Part shown: positions 1 through 7,900 of the stretch, in pieces
Numbering within the stretch: the first letter of the stretch is position 1
Layout: each line of letters opens with the position of its first letter
Position numbers and translations under genes: made by a program
Notes under the pieces: generated by a model
What the model was told of the DNA's origin: nothing
Databases searched by the model: none
Seen by the model: only the letters and a program-made list of their open reading frames with translations
Assembly: GCA_031273305.1 (NCBI GenBank)
Contig: JAISSC010000209.1
Location: 1 to 15,783 of the forward strand
Length of the DNA stretch: 15,783 bases
Source: Flavobacteriaceae bacterium
Lineage (GTDB): Bacteria; Bacteroidota; Bacteroidia; Flavobacteriales; Weeksellaceae
Direction: 5' to 3'

Positions 1-6
1 ATACCA

Positions 7-14
7 CAAAAGTA
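7..14 (-). promoter_or_regulatory. Candidate Bacteroidetes -7 box (TACTTTTG) pointing out of the window
   Basis: On the minus strand this reads TACTTTTG, a full match to the Bacteroidetes primary-sigma -7 consensus TAnnTTTG. The same octamer occurs just upstream of purA and lepA in this window. It would drive a gene beyond the left edge, downstream of purA. No convincing -33 TTTG is visible, and the match is short enough to arise by chance in AT-rich DNA. Confidence 0.3.
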
Positions 15-28
15 GTACTTTTTTCTGC

Positions 29-54
29 TTGCGTCACCCATTTCGGTGACGCAA
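29..54. repeat. Perfect 10-bp hairpin downstream of purA
   Basis: TTGCGTCACC and GGTGACGCAA form a perfect 10-bp stem around a 6-nt loop, about 60 bp beyond the purA stop. It could end purA transcripts. However, on the minus strand the 3' side of the hairpin is followed by GCAGAAAAAA rather than a T-run, so it is not a canonical intrinsic terminator. It could instead be an RNA 3'-end stabiliser or a repeat unit. Confidence 0.45.
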
Positions 55-113
55 AAATCATAAAATACTGATTATTACAGGATTACAAAATTAGGTTTTT
101 TAAAGTGTCAAAG

Positions 114-1400
114 TCAGGACAAATGGGTTTTGATAATATTTTGAGAGCGTTCCGGGCCTACAGAAACAAGATATACCTCAATTCCTAAATAATCCTCTAT
201 AAAATGCAAATAATCTTGAGCTGTTTTTGGCAGTTCCTCAAAAGATTTAATAGTAGAAATATTCTCTTTCCATCCGTTAAGTTCTTTATAAATTGCCTTA
301 TAACCTGACAGTTCATCTGTTATAGCGGGGAAAGCATCTATAATTTTTCCCTCCTGAGTTTCATAAGCAGTACAAATCCTGATTTTATCAAAACCGCTCA
401 ATACGTCCAACTTAGTGATAACCAAATGAGTAATTCCATTGATCATACAAGCGTAACGGAGAGCGACTAAGTCCAGCCAACCACAACGGCGAGGTCGCCC
501 TGTGGAAGCTCCATATTCGTATCCTGTCTTGCGTATATGCTCTTCTGTCTCACCCTCCAATTCCGTTGGAAAAGGGCCGTTTCCTACTCTCGTACAATAG
601 GCTTTGGAAACTCCTATCAGGTTTTGAAGGCTGGTCGGCGGAACTCCGGCTCCTACCGTAACACCTCCGGTAGTCGGAGAAGAGGAGGTAACATACGGAT
701 ACGTCCCAAAATCTATATCCAGCATCAAGGCTTGTGCCCCCTCAAATAAAACATTATTATCTTGCTGAATCGCATAATTTAATTCAAATTCACTGTCAAT
801 AATCCGTTTTTTCAGTCTTTGCCCAAATTCCTGATATTTTTGGAAAATATCTTCAAATCTTATAGGTTCTTTGTTGAATAATTTTTCAAACAGAGCGTTT
901 TTTACTAAAAGATTTTCTTCTATTTTTGCTCGTAAGATTCCCGGATTTAGCAGGTCAATTGCACGAATCCCTACCCTTGCGACCTTATCCTCGTAACAGG
1001 GGCCGATTCCTCTCTTGGTTGTCCCTATTTGCCCTTTTCCGGCAAACTCTTCCCGATAGGTATCCAATAAAATATGATAAGGCATGATGATGTGAGCACG
1101 GCTGCTGATAAAAACGTGGTCGGTCGATAATCCTCTTTTTTCAATTTGTTCTATCTCATCAAAAAAAGCCTCCGGATCTATCACTACTCCGTTTCCGATA
1201 ATGCATTTTCCTTTACATTGAAGCACCCCCGAAGGCAGAAGATGCAGTACAAATTTATCCTCTCCTGCATATACGGTATGCCCGGCATTATTCCCGCCTT
1301 GATACCGTACTACATAATCCGATTTCTCCGCTAAAACATCCGTTATTTTCCCTTTTCCCTCGTCTCCCCATTGCAAGCCGACTACAACATATGTTGACAT
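114..1400 (-). CDS. purA: Adenylosuccinate synthetase
   Basis: PurA catalyses the GTP-dependent condensation of IMP with aspartate to adenylosuccinate, the first committed step from IMP to AMP, in the cytoplasm. The protein opens with the family signature GLQWGDEGKGK; Asp13 and His41 (in GGNNAGHT) correspond to the catalytic acid and the loop histidine. GTTKRGIGPCYEDK, VLFEGAQ, the SSSPTTGG segment and STGRPRRCGWLD (IMP, GTP and aspartate loops) are all present. The C-terminal VYLVSVGPERSQNI is typical. The start at 1400 gives 428 aa, the usual family length; the reading frame stays open 26 codons further upstream, but that part is hydrophobic and lysine-rich and unlike PurA. A TACTTTTG box lies 36 nt upstream. 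The stop codon sits inside a short sequence that recurs at 2022-2034. Confidence 0.97.
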   Translation of the reverse strand: MSTYVVVGLQWGDEGKGKITDVLAEKSDYVVRYQGGNNAGHTVYAGEDKFVLHLLPSGVLQCKGKCIIGNGVVIDPEAFFDEIEQIEKRGLSTDHVFISSRAHIIMPYHILLDTYREEFAGKGQIGTTKRGIGPCYEDKVARVGIRAIDLLNPGILRAKIEENLLVKNALFEKLFNKEPIRFEDIFQKYQEFGQRLKKRIIDSEFELNYAIQQDNNVLFEGAQALMLDIDFGTYPYVTSSSPTTGGVTVGAGVPPTSLQNLIGVSKAYCTRVGNGPFPTELEGETEEHIRKTGYEYGASTGRPRRCGWLDLVALRYACMINGITHLVITKLDVLSGFDKIRICTAYETQEGKIIDAFPAITDELSGYKAIYKELNGWKENISTIKSFEELPKTAQDYLHFIEDYLGIEVYLVSVGPERSQNIIKTHLS

Positions 1401-1436
1401 ATTTTTGTATTTTAGTTTAATTATTCGTTCCGTAAG

Positions 1437-1444
1437 CAAAAGTA
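1437..1444 (-). promoter_or_regulatory. Candidate purA -7 promoter box
   Basis: The minus strand reads TACTTTTG here, matching the Bacteroidetes TAnnTTTG -7 element, 36 nt before the purA ATG at 1400. This would give a leader of roughly 30 nt. A clear -33 TTTG at the usual spacing is not seen. The identical octamer precedes lepA. Confidence 0.45.
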
Positions 1445-1591
1445 AGTTTATATGTTTAAGTATTGAAAAAAAACACAAAGAATTACTCTAATTTTTATTA
1501 ACAAATATAGGTTAAAAACTTTAATTTTTAATTACCGAAATTGGTGATAAGTTTGTAGACTTATTTTAATGCACAAATCCGGTTTCTAATT

Positions 1592-1612
1592 AGGTTCAAT
1601 TAGTAAAAGCAA
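1592..1612 (+). repeat. Dispersed repeat, left-end motif (copy 1)
   Basis: AGGTTCAATTA followed after two variable bases by AAAAGCAA. The same 21-bp stretch (19 of 21 identical) occurs at 14704-14724 in the same orientation. In both places a second shared motif follows downstream (2012-2047 and 14937-14965). It lies about 190 bp upstream of purA, far from any obvious promoter box. Confidence 0.5.
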
Positions 1613-1668
1613 TAATTGGTCAGGTTATTCACTTATTTTTTAGGTTTTGGGCGTCTAAACTTATTTGT

Positions 1669-1698
1669 TATTACATACCTACCGGTAGGTATGTAATA
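1669..1698. promoter_or_regulatory. 30-bp perfect palindrome (orphan operator-like site)
   Basis: The half-site TATTACATACCTACC is followed immediately by its exact reverse complement, centred on ACCGGT, with no spacer. The GC-containing core CATACCTACCGGTAGGTATG within AT-rich DNA looks like an operator for a dimeric regulator of TetR type. No TetR-family gene is in the window. The nearest genes are purA (start 270 bp to the left, transcribed leftward) and a FemAB-like gene that ends 350 bp to the right. A cruciform or recombination site is an alternative. Confidence 0.5.
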
Positions 1699-1726
1699 TA
1701 ACCTATTAATACACATAAAGTTACGG

Positions 1727-1811
1727 CTGTCTTTGCGAGCGAAACGCAGTGGAGCGTGGCAATCTACTGTTTATAATGAGATTGCCACGTCGTGCCTCCT
1801 CGCAAAAACAG
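1727..1811. repeat. Large imperfect hairpin repeat (GTGGCAATCT...AGATTGCCAC)
   Basis: CGTGGCAATCT (1755-1765) pairs with AGATTGCCACG (1779-1789). An outer arm CTGTCTTTGCGAG (1727-1739) pairs with CTCGCAAAAACAG (1799-1811), with one mismatch. The sequence resembles a widespread palindromic intergenic repeat with the pattern 'TTGCGAGCGAAGCGTGGCAATCTC', remembered from several bacterial genomes. It is probably a REP/MITE-like element rather than a gene: the 68-codon frame across it is cysteine/glycine-rich and built from the repeat. Confidence 0.6.
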
Positions 1812-1876
1812 TAGCGAAGCAGCCACGCAAGGGCAGGTGTACACCAACAATCCCAACAACGACGATAGTTAGCAAA

Positions 1877-1957
1877 GTCCGGAGGGCTTGATTTTCATAA
1901 CCGTAGGTCAGCGACCTGCGGAGAGAGCAACCTCCCGGACAACTGCCTGAAAGGCAG
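1877..1957. repeat. REP-like element of the Bacteroidetes RAYT-associated type
   Basis: An inner hairpin pairs CCGTAGGTC (1901-1909) with GACCTGCGG (1913-1921), with one G-T wobble and a 3-nt loop. An outer arm GTCCGGAG (1877-1884) pairs with CTCCCGGAC (1932-1940), with one bulge. It is followed by CTGCCT-GAA-AGGCAG (1943-1957). The text 'GGGCTTGATTTTCATAACC' next to a CCGTAGGTC hairpin is characteristic of REP sequences mobilised by IS200-like RAYT transposases in Bacteroidetes. No transposase gene is nearby, so the assignment rests on remembered sequence character. Confidence 0.5.
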
Positions 1958-1959
1958 GA

Positions 1960-1981
1960 CTGACAATCAGCTGACAATCAG
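1960..1981 (+). repeat. Two tandem 11-bp units (CTGACAATCAG)
   Basis: CTGACAATCAG occurs twice head to tail immediately after the REP-like hairpins. It may be a duplication generated at the edge of an inserted element. No function is visible. Confidence 0.6.
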
Positions 1982-2011
1982 AATACTATAATTTTTGCAA
2001 TACCAAAATGG

Positions 2012-2047
2012 ATGTCGCATAGTCAAAGTCAGGAGTTGAATCTGCGG
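2012..2047 (+). repeat. Dispersed repeat, right-end motif (copy 1)
   Basis: ATGTCGCAT, then eight extra bases (AGTCAAAG), then TCAGGAGTTGAATCTGCGG. The second copy at 14937-14965 reads ATGTTGCAT followed directly by TCAGGTAGTTGAATCTGCGG. Order and orientation are the same, and both pair with the left-end motif further left. Part of it (GTCAAAGTCAGGA) also occurs at 107-119, overlapping the purA stop codon. It ends 3 bp from the stop of the FemAB-like gene. Confidence 0.55.
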
Positions 2048-2050
2048 GGT

Positions 2051-2959
2051 CTATTTTTTAACCATCTTTTTAATTATATCAAATCTTTTCATATTTTTAT
2101 AGGTTGTATATAGATTAGTTGTAGCCCCAAAACTCTCATTAAAAGAATTAATTTTGGGAATCATAGAACCTTCAAAATCTAAAATTTTATCCGAATTGCT
2201 GTTGTTTTCTATTATATGATTAATCAATAAAGATGTGTATGAACTTTTTGTTTCTTCTTTGTTGCTCCTGACAGACATTAATAAAATAATTCTATTCCCT
2301 GATTCTACAAAAACAGCCCAAATGAGAATTCTATCTTCCTGATTTCTTACAACTAAAAAAGCTGCCTTGTTTCGCTGTTTAAAAGCATAAAAGAGTTTTT
2401 TCACCGTCTTATTATCGTTTTTATTTGATAATTCCGGTTGATTTTCTTCCACCATGTTTATATACTCTTCCGCATTGAAATATTCTTCAATATATAAAAT
2501 TTCCTTACTTTTTCTTCTAAAATTTCTTTTTCTGTTTTTGTTAAACGATCTGTAAATTTCAGGATAGTCTTTATTTAGCAATAAAACCTGATTTACCTTT
2601 TGTACTCCTTCGGGAGAGAAATGCTTTGTGTTTTCCTCGTTAAAATTATAACCCCTTACATTTAATTTATGCAGAAAATTTTCAAATTTCCTGAAAGTAT
2701 CAGGACTTATCTTATTTCGATAAAAAACTCCTAATTGTTGGCAAAATTTTGGCTGAGCTATCCATTTAAAAAAGATTTTTTTCTGTAACGGTAAAGGCAT
2801 CACTGCTTCATAATCTTTATAAATTAATACGTCGAAACCTTTTGTGCAAGTACATTTAAGATACCATGATTCCGCATATACAGAATAAAAAACAGCGTTT
2901 TTAATGCAATCATCATATTTATTAAAATCTATATCCTTATACTTTATATACTTAATCAT
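2051..2959 (-). CDS. FemAB/GNAT-like acyltransferase-fold protein
   Basis: A 302-aa soluble protein with no signal peptide or membrane segment. The order DVLIYKDYEAVMPLPLQKK (about 43-61), AQPKFCQQLGVFY (68-80), a basic stretch NKNRKRNFRRKSKE and a C-terminal DFEGSM resembles a family of uncharacterised Bacteroidetes proteins with a FemAB or GNAT-like double acyltransferase fold. Such folds transfer amino acids or acyl groups from tRNA or CoA; the substrate here is unknown and no catalytic residue can be assigned. The gene starts 11 nt after the pepD stop on the same strand, so co-transcription with pepD is likely. It is followed directly by the repeat-rich region. The family call is moderate; the specific role is not known. 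Confidence 0.65.
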   Translation of the reverse strand: MIKYIKYKDIDFNKYDDCIKNAVFYSVYAESWYLKCTCTKGFDVLIYKDYEAVMPLPLQKKIFFKWIAQPKFCQQLGVFYRNKISPDTFRKFENFLHKLNVRGYNFNEENTKHFSPEGVQKVNQVLLLNKDYPEIYRSFNKNRKRNFRRKSKEILYIEEYFNAEEYINMVEENQPELSNKNDNKTVKKLFYAFKQRNKAAFLVVRNQEDRILIWAVFVESGNRIILLMSVRSNKEETKSSYTSLLINHIIENNSNSDKILDFEGSMIPKINSFNESFGATTNLYTTYKNMKRFDIIKKMVKK

Positions 2960-2970
2960 CTTTGGGCAAT

Positions 2971-4431
2971 TTATTTTACAGGAATGTTCTTTAATATCTC
3001 CTGAAGATAAATCCAGAACTTTTGTACAGAAGAAATGCTCACTTTTTCTTTAGGAGAATGTGCTCCTTTAATAGTAGGACCAAAAGAGATCATTTCTATA
3101 TCCGGATATTTTTCTCCGATAATTCCACATTCCAATCCGGCATGACAGGCGATTACCGATGGTTTTTTCCCGTTTAGTTCTTCATAAATGCTTTCTGCCA
3201 GTTTTAGAATTTCCGAATTTGGGTCGGGTTTCCATCCCGGATAAGAACCTGTACATTCCACTCTCATTTCCGCTAGTTCAAAAACTGCCTTTAAGGAGGT
3301 TGCAACCCATGATTTGGAACTTTCCACTGAGGAACGGGTTAAGCAAAGAACCGCAGCTTTTCCCTCTTTCAGTTCCACGCGGGCAATATTATTAGAAGCC
3401 TCTACCAAATTTTCAATATCCGGACTCATACGGAATACTCCGTTGTGGGCTGCCTGTAATGCCAAAATGAATTTCTGTCCTGCATCAAAATCCGGTGCCA
3501 TTTTTGCCTGCTCTGTCGGAGTTAATTCTATGATCAGGTTTTCCTCAATAGAAGCATATTCAGCCAATATATCTTTTTTCAATTGTCGGAATCGAGCGTC
3601 TACCTCATTTTGCTTATCCTCTGAAATGGAAAAAACCGCCTGTGCTTCTCGCGGAATGGCATTTCGTAATCCTCCCCCGTCAAAAGAGACCATCCGTATA
3701 CCGTAATCTAAAAATTCAAACAAAAATCGGTTTAGCAGTTTATTGGAATTCCCCAAACCTTTATGAATTTCCATACCTGAATGACCTCCGTGCAATCCTT
3801 TTAAAATTAAAAGATACGATTGATAATTTTTCGGAATTTCTATTTCTCCATATCCGGCAGTAGCCGTTACATCTACTCCTCCGGCACAACCTATATCAAT
3901 TTCGTCATCTTCTTCGGTGTCCAGATTCAATAGAATATCTCCGGATAAAAATCCGGGCTTTAATCCGAACGCTCCGGTCATTCCGGTTTCTTCATCAATA
4001 GTGAACAAAGCCTCAATAGCCGGATGTTCTATGGTGTCAGAAGCTAAAACAGCCATTAGGGCAGCTACCCCTATTCCGTTATCTGCCCCTAATGTAGTCC
4101 CTATTGCATGTACCCAGTCTCCGTTCACGGTCATTTTAATTCCATCCGTTTCAAAATTAAAACTTACACCGCTGTTTTTCTGGCAAACCATATCCAGATG
4201 AGACTGTAATATTACCTTTTTACGGTTTTCAAATCCTGAGGTTGCCGGTTTTTTAATCAACACATTTCCCGTTTCATCCTCCAATGTCACCAATTTCAGA
4301 GAATGTCCGAAATCTTTAATCAATGTTCTTACTTTTTCCTCTTTTTTAGACGGACGCGGAACGGCGTTCAAATCCGCAAAACGGTTCCATAGTTCTTTAG
4401 GGTGGAGATTCCTTACTTCTTTATTAGTCAT
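2971..4431 (-). CDS. pepD: Aminoacyl-histidine dipeptidase (cytosolic non-specific dipeptidase, M20)
   Basis: PepD is a cytoplasmic di-zinc peptidase that hydrolyses dipeptides such as X-His. Zinc-binding and catalytic motifs of the M20 family are readable: QSHLDM with His78 and Asp80, GADNG with bridging Asp117, DEETGMTGA with general base Glu147 and ligand Glu148, NLDTEE with Asp171, HGGHSG in the dimerisation (lid) domain, and the C-terminal HAGLECG and GAHSPKE with His458 as final ligand. The length of 486 aa is normal for bacterial PepD. The start at 4431 (MTNKEVRNLHPKELW) fits the family, which usually opens with an L-x-P-x-x-(L/V)-W-x-x-F motif. It is the first gene of a likely two-gene unit with the FemAB-like gene 11 nt downstream. 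The accessory island begins about 140 bp upstream of its start. Confidence 0.95.
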   Translation of the reverse strand: MTNKEVRNLHPKELWNRFADLNAVPRPSKKEEKVRTLIKDFGHSLKLVTLEDETGNVLIKKPATSGFENRKKVILQSHLDMVCQKNSGVSFNFETDGIKMTVNGDWVHAIGTTLGADNGIGVAALMAVLASDTIEHPAIEALFTIDEETGMTGAFGLKPGFLSGDILLNLDTEEDDEIDIGCAGGVDVTATAGYGEIEIPKNYQSYLLILKGLHGGHSGMEIHKGLGNSNKLLNRFLFEFLDYGIRMVSFDGGGLRNAIPREAQAVFSISEDKQNEVDARFRQLKKDILAEYASIEENLIIELTPTEQAKMAPDFDAGQKFILALQAAHNGVFRMSPDIENLVEASNNIARVELKEGKAAVLCLTRSSVESSKSWVATSLKAVFELAEMRVECTGSYPGWKPDPNSEILKLAESIYEELNGKKPSVIACHAGLECGIIGEKYPDIEMISFGPTIKGAHSPKEKVSISSVQKFWIYLQEILKNIPVK

Positions 4432-4573
4432 ATTTTATCTTAGTATCTTTAGTAATTCACCTTTCAAAGTTCGGGATTTTTTTATCCTCCTGACCTAATT
4501 TATTTTAGATTATCATCAGTTTGACTTAACCAATTGAGGAATAAACCTTTCGCAGAGTTTTTGAATTTCAGAG

Positions 4574-4589
4574 GTAACGAGTTAGTAAC
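4574..4589 (+). repeat. Candidate left attachment site of the accessory island
   Basis: GTAACGAGTTAGTAAC. The same 16-mer with one mismatch (T to A in the middle) lies at 9213-9228, in the same orientation and about 110 bp upstream of the integrase fragment. The direct repeats bracket the restriction-modification genes. A mismatch in the centre would be tolerated by CTnDOT-type tyrosine recombinases, which recombine sites with non-identical overlap regions. The alternative is a repeated integrase arm-binding site, since GTAAC itself occurs twice at 11-bp spacing. Confidence 0.4.
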
Positions 4590-4859
4590 CGTGCGTATTT
4601 CAGCGATTTGCGGTGCTATACTGTCAAATAACTCGGTTGTAAAGGTAAGTAATTTTCTGGGGATTTCAAGTATATATTTTTCCTTTTTATCTGGTAAACA
4701 CCTCTCTTATGGAAAGAACGAATAAGACAACACTTTTACGGAAAATACTACCCGAAGCGCAGTGTAGGCGTGGAGATTTTCTGTAAAACCCGTAGGGCTT
4801 GGTGTTGACGTTTCGTTCTTGGAATATACCTTTGTGTTCAGATAATAAAGAATTATTTG
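4590..4859. other. Non-coding left part of the island
   Basis: No convincing gene. A 63-codon plus-strand frame (4534-4725) has no recognisable domain and crosses the candidate attachment site. The general text (a stretch around 4620-4710 ending in a CTTATGGAAAGAACGAATAAG segment) resembles integrase-adjacent DNA remembered from Bacteroides conjugative transposons, which fits a remnant end of a mobile element. It cannot be confirmed without a search. Confidence 0.35.
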
Positions 4860-4896
4860 TTGTGAGTAGGTTATAAAAAATTCAAATTACTCACAA
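4860..4896. repeat. 9-bp inverted repeat (TTGTGAGTA / TACTCACAA)
   Basis: Perfect 9-bp arms at 4860-4868 and 4888-4896 flank a 19-bp AT-rich spacer. It lies about 90 bp downstream of the R-M gene stop and overlaps the end of the possible transposase fossil. There is no T-run next to either arm, so it is not a good terminator. It may be a binding site or a footprint of the element end. Confidence 0.45.
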
Positions 4897-4940
4897 AACT
4901 TACTTGCTACCAAATAGATGTCAGTTATATCGCTTTTCAT
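4887..4940 (-). pseudogene. Possible N-terminal fossil of an insertion-sequence transposase
   Basis: On the minus strand ATG at 4940 opens a 17-codon frame, MKSDITDIYLVASKFCE, then TAA, after which the frame continues FEFF. This pattern (I-T-x-I-[YF]-x-x-x-x-x-F-C-x-x-F) resembles the first residues of transposases remembered from Bacteroidetes insertion sequences, possibly of the IS982 group, and the TAA could be one mutation from a sense codon. Nothing downstream looks like the rest of a transposase. The match is short and based on memory, so confidence is low. Confidence 0.28.
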
Positions 4941-4988
4941 TGCTATGACGGACGAAGGTTGCGAAAATAGAATAGATTCTTCTTGGAT

Positions 4989-7900
4989 TTATTCAAAATT
5001 AATATGAACTTCTAATATCTTATCCAATTCCTCAGATATATTCTTTTTTAGCGATTCTATTTTTTTATATTTTTCAACATAAAGAGTCTGAGCTTCCAAA
5101 TCAAAATTTCCAGCCTTATCAATAGGAATTGGGATGCCGATATTTTCAATTTGGTTGTTGCCTAATTTCTTATTGCCATATCCTTTTGATCTTTCAAAAA
5201 AAATAGGTTGCAATATGAATTTAATATACTCAAGATTAAGATTCTTGACCAATGGCAATAATATTCCACAGTGGTTATTAATAGTAAAATAATACTTCTC
5301 ATCCCTTGAATTAGTAATATTGTCATTATTCCTAACAAATAATTTGCCTGCATAGCCATCAATAGACCAAGTCAGACACCGCTGATAATATAAATCTCGA
5401 GGATTTATATTATCAAAATTCATTCTCATTAACAATCCATCATCTTGAGTATTTGAGGAATAAACAGGAATATCGCCATGCCAACCATTCCCTATAACTC
5501 TTTTCTTTGTATAAAAAGAGTTTCCTTGATTTTTTGCAAATAACTCACCAATATCTTTCGTTATGATTTTATCATTGTTAGAAAAAGTCTCTATATTTAG
5601 TTTCTCCATCTGCTTCTTATATTCGATAATTTTATTCCTTAGATTTAATATGTACTCATATTTCTCAATAACCTCTTTCTGTTTATCGATATTAATACTT
5701 CCATTTTTATTAAAAGGAATATCGATGGAAACTTCTTGCATGTTTTTAAGAGATGATCGCAGCCCCCTATCGAATCCATATTTATGTCTACCTCTTTCGA
5801 GTTGAATCATTAAATACTCAGGGTAAATATCATCACTTAATATCCTTATTGCACCACAATGATCTGTTGTGACAAATGGGGTGTTCTTCGGAATGAAATT
5901 ATATTCAAAATTTCCGTCAATACCCCAAATAACAAAATTATTTGAGAAGTCTTTAATATTACTTTCAGTATGAAAAGATATTGGGGAATTTACATTGGCA
6001 CTATAAATAGGAATAGTACCTTTTATGTGGATTAAATCCTTTTTCAACAGTCGTTTGCCGATGAAAAGATTAAAATACTTCTCGTCGGTAAGCTTAATCT
6101 CCTTATAGTTACTTATAGTCTTTTTTTTTTCAGCAACTTCTTTTAACAGGTCAGAGTATTCTTTAAGAGTATCGGAAACATCACAAACTAAATCACTAAA
6201 ATCAATCAGCGTTGTAACTTTATCTTCCTCTGCAATCCCTAATGCTATTTGCTCTTCTTTTGTCCACCATCGGTCAATACTCCAATGATTGTCTGCATTG
6301 AACTTTTCAATAGGTTGAATTTTACATCTTTTATCATCAGAGCGAAATGATTTCCGCGCATTCTTAAATTGATTAAACCAATCTACAGCAGATGTTAAAT
6401 CATCTTCGGTGATCTCAAAACGATAGACATCTCGACTTTCGCCCATTTCACTCACTAAATAAGTAAATATAGGGTCTGTCTGCTTAATGTTTCTGCTTTG
6501 TTTCTTTGTAACACAAAGAATATAAGTTTTCTTTGGTGTTGTAAAAAAAGTCTTTAATGGTAAAGAAATTATTCCGTCAATAAAGCATTCATCCAATATA
6601 TATTGGCGTAAATTCTTATCATTCTGCCTATTAAATATGCCGTCAGGGACTACAATGAATGCCTTTCCTCCGGGCTTTAGTGCACGAATAATCCACTCCA
6701 TAAACAATCCCTCAACTCCCATAGCATTAATAGGATAATGAGATGAAAGCCCACTTTTTACTATCTCATCTTTAAGATTACTACTACCTGTTGTTACGTA
6801 GGGCGGATTTGTGAGTATTAAATCTATTTTTCCCTCATAATCTACATCGCGTAGAGTACCAAGAATATTTTTCGTTTTTAACTCAAATGTATCATTAAAT
6901 ATATCTGCAAATTGAGTAGTTAAGTCAGAATTCTTTCTAATCATATCTGACATATAAATTAGCATATTTGCTTTGGCAAGTATGATTGTTTTTTGCTCTT
7001 CCTTGTCAAAACCTTTATCAATACCGATTAGATTTATTTTCTGCTCTAATTTCCCTTTTTTAACGCTATAAAAATGTTCAATATTATTATTAATCAGCAA
7101 GGGTTCAAGCAAGAATTTTCCCACGCCACAAGCTGGATCGCAAATTGAGATGCCATCTTTTATTTCAGATTCTGCCATTCTTACTATGGCTCGTACAACC
7201 CTTAATGGCGTAAAATATTGCCCCCAATTTTTCTTACTGATACTCTCTTTTAGGAATGTTTCAAACAGTTTGCTCTTAAAATCCTTATCAATATTCTTAA
7301 ATTCTCCACCCCCATCTTTTTCATTGCCAAACTTTTTCAAGATAGTATGAAAAACGGTTCCATATCCAGCAACAGCTAACTCATCTTTACTAACAAATAT
7401 AGTCCCGTTAATTATTGTAGTATTGTCCTTGCTCCCTGCTGGGAAAAGTTTTTTTATGTGTGGGCGTACCGTTTTTGCGTAATACTCTAAAACCTCATCT
7501 TCGCTCTCACTATTAAACATAGACATAATAAAATCATAGTTAACATGAGATTTCAGGACATCCAAATCGCTTAAATATTTAAAAATAAACAACTCTACAA
7601 AGGTATATAGGCAATTTTCAGCAGTAGCTCCTGCTGCCATCCACAAATCTTGCCATACACTTTTTGCTAACCTTGTTGGATCTTTAAGTCGAGGTTCTCT
7701 TATTTGAGAATTCTCTTTATCAATACTATCTACTATTTGTTGAATTAGCTTCTCTAAATCGGAATTTTTGGGATTAAATATCTCTTTAAGTTCACGTCCC
7801 TTTTCATCAATAATCTCTTCACCATTGAGTGCATTAACCCATATTGTAGTAATAGTATCTGTAAGTATTAGAATTTTGGCATTTAATACTTGAGCAACTT

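Noticed and set aside
29..54. Canonical rho-independent terminator of purA
   Set aside because: The stem is good, but on the minus strand it is followed by A-rich and not T-rich sequence; kept only as a hairpin.
1401..1478. Longer purA start at 1478
   Set aside because: The extra 26 residues are lysine- and leucine-rich, unlike PurA, and overlap the -7 box; the family start is MSTYVVVGLQ.
1771..1977. 68-codon minus-strand frame (MSADCQSCLSGSCPGG...)
   Set aside because: It lies entirely in hairpin repeats and has a repeat-driven composition; no domain is recognisable.
1669..1981. CRISPR-like array
   Set aside because: The repeats are hairpins of different sequence with no regular spacer, and no cas gene is present.
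3314..3706. 130-codon plus-strand frame
   Set aside because: It is antisense to pepD, whose catalytic motifs are intact in the other strand.
4432..4573. A longer att core shared with 9229-9401
   Set aside because: Only 7-9 bp AT-rich or CGCAGAG matches were found by eye, too short to support an att core.
4534..4725. 63-codon plus-strand frame (MRNKPFAEFLNFRGNE...)
   Set aside because: It crosses the candidate attachment site, has no domain, and probably reflects integrase-adjacent DNA that happens to be open.
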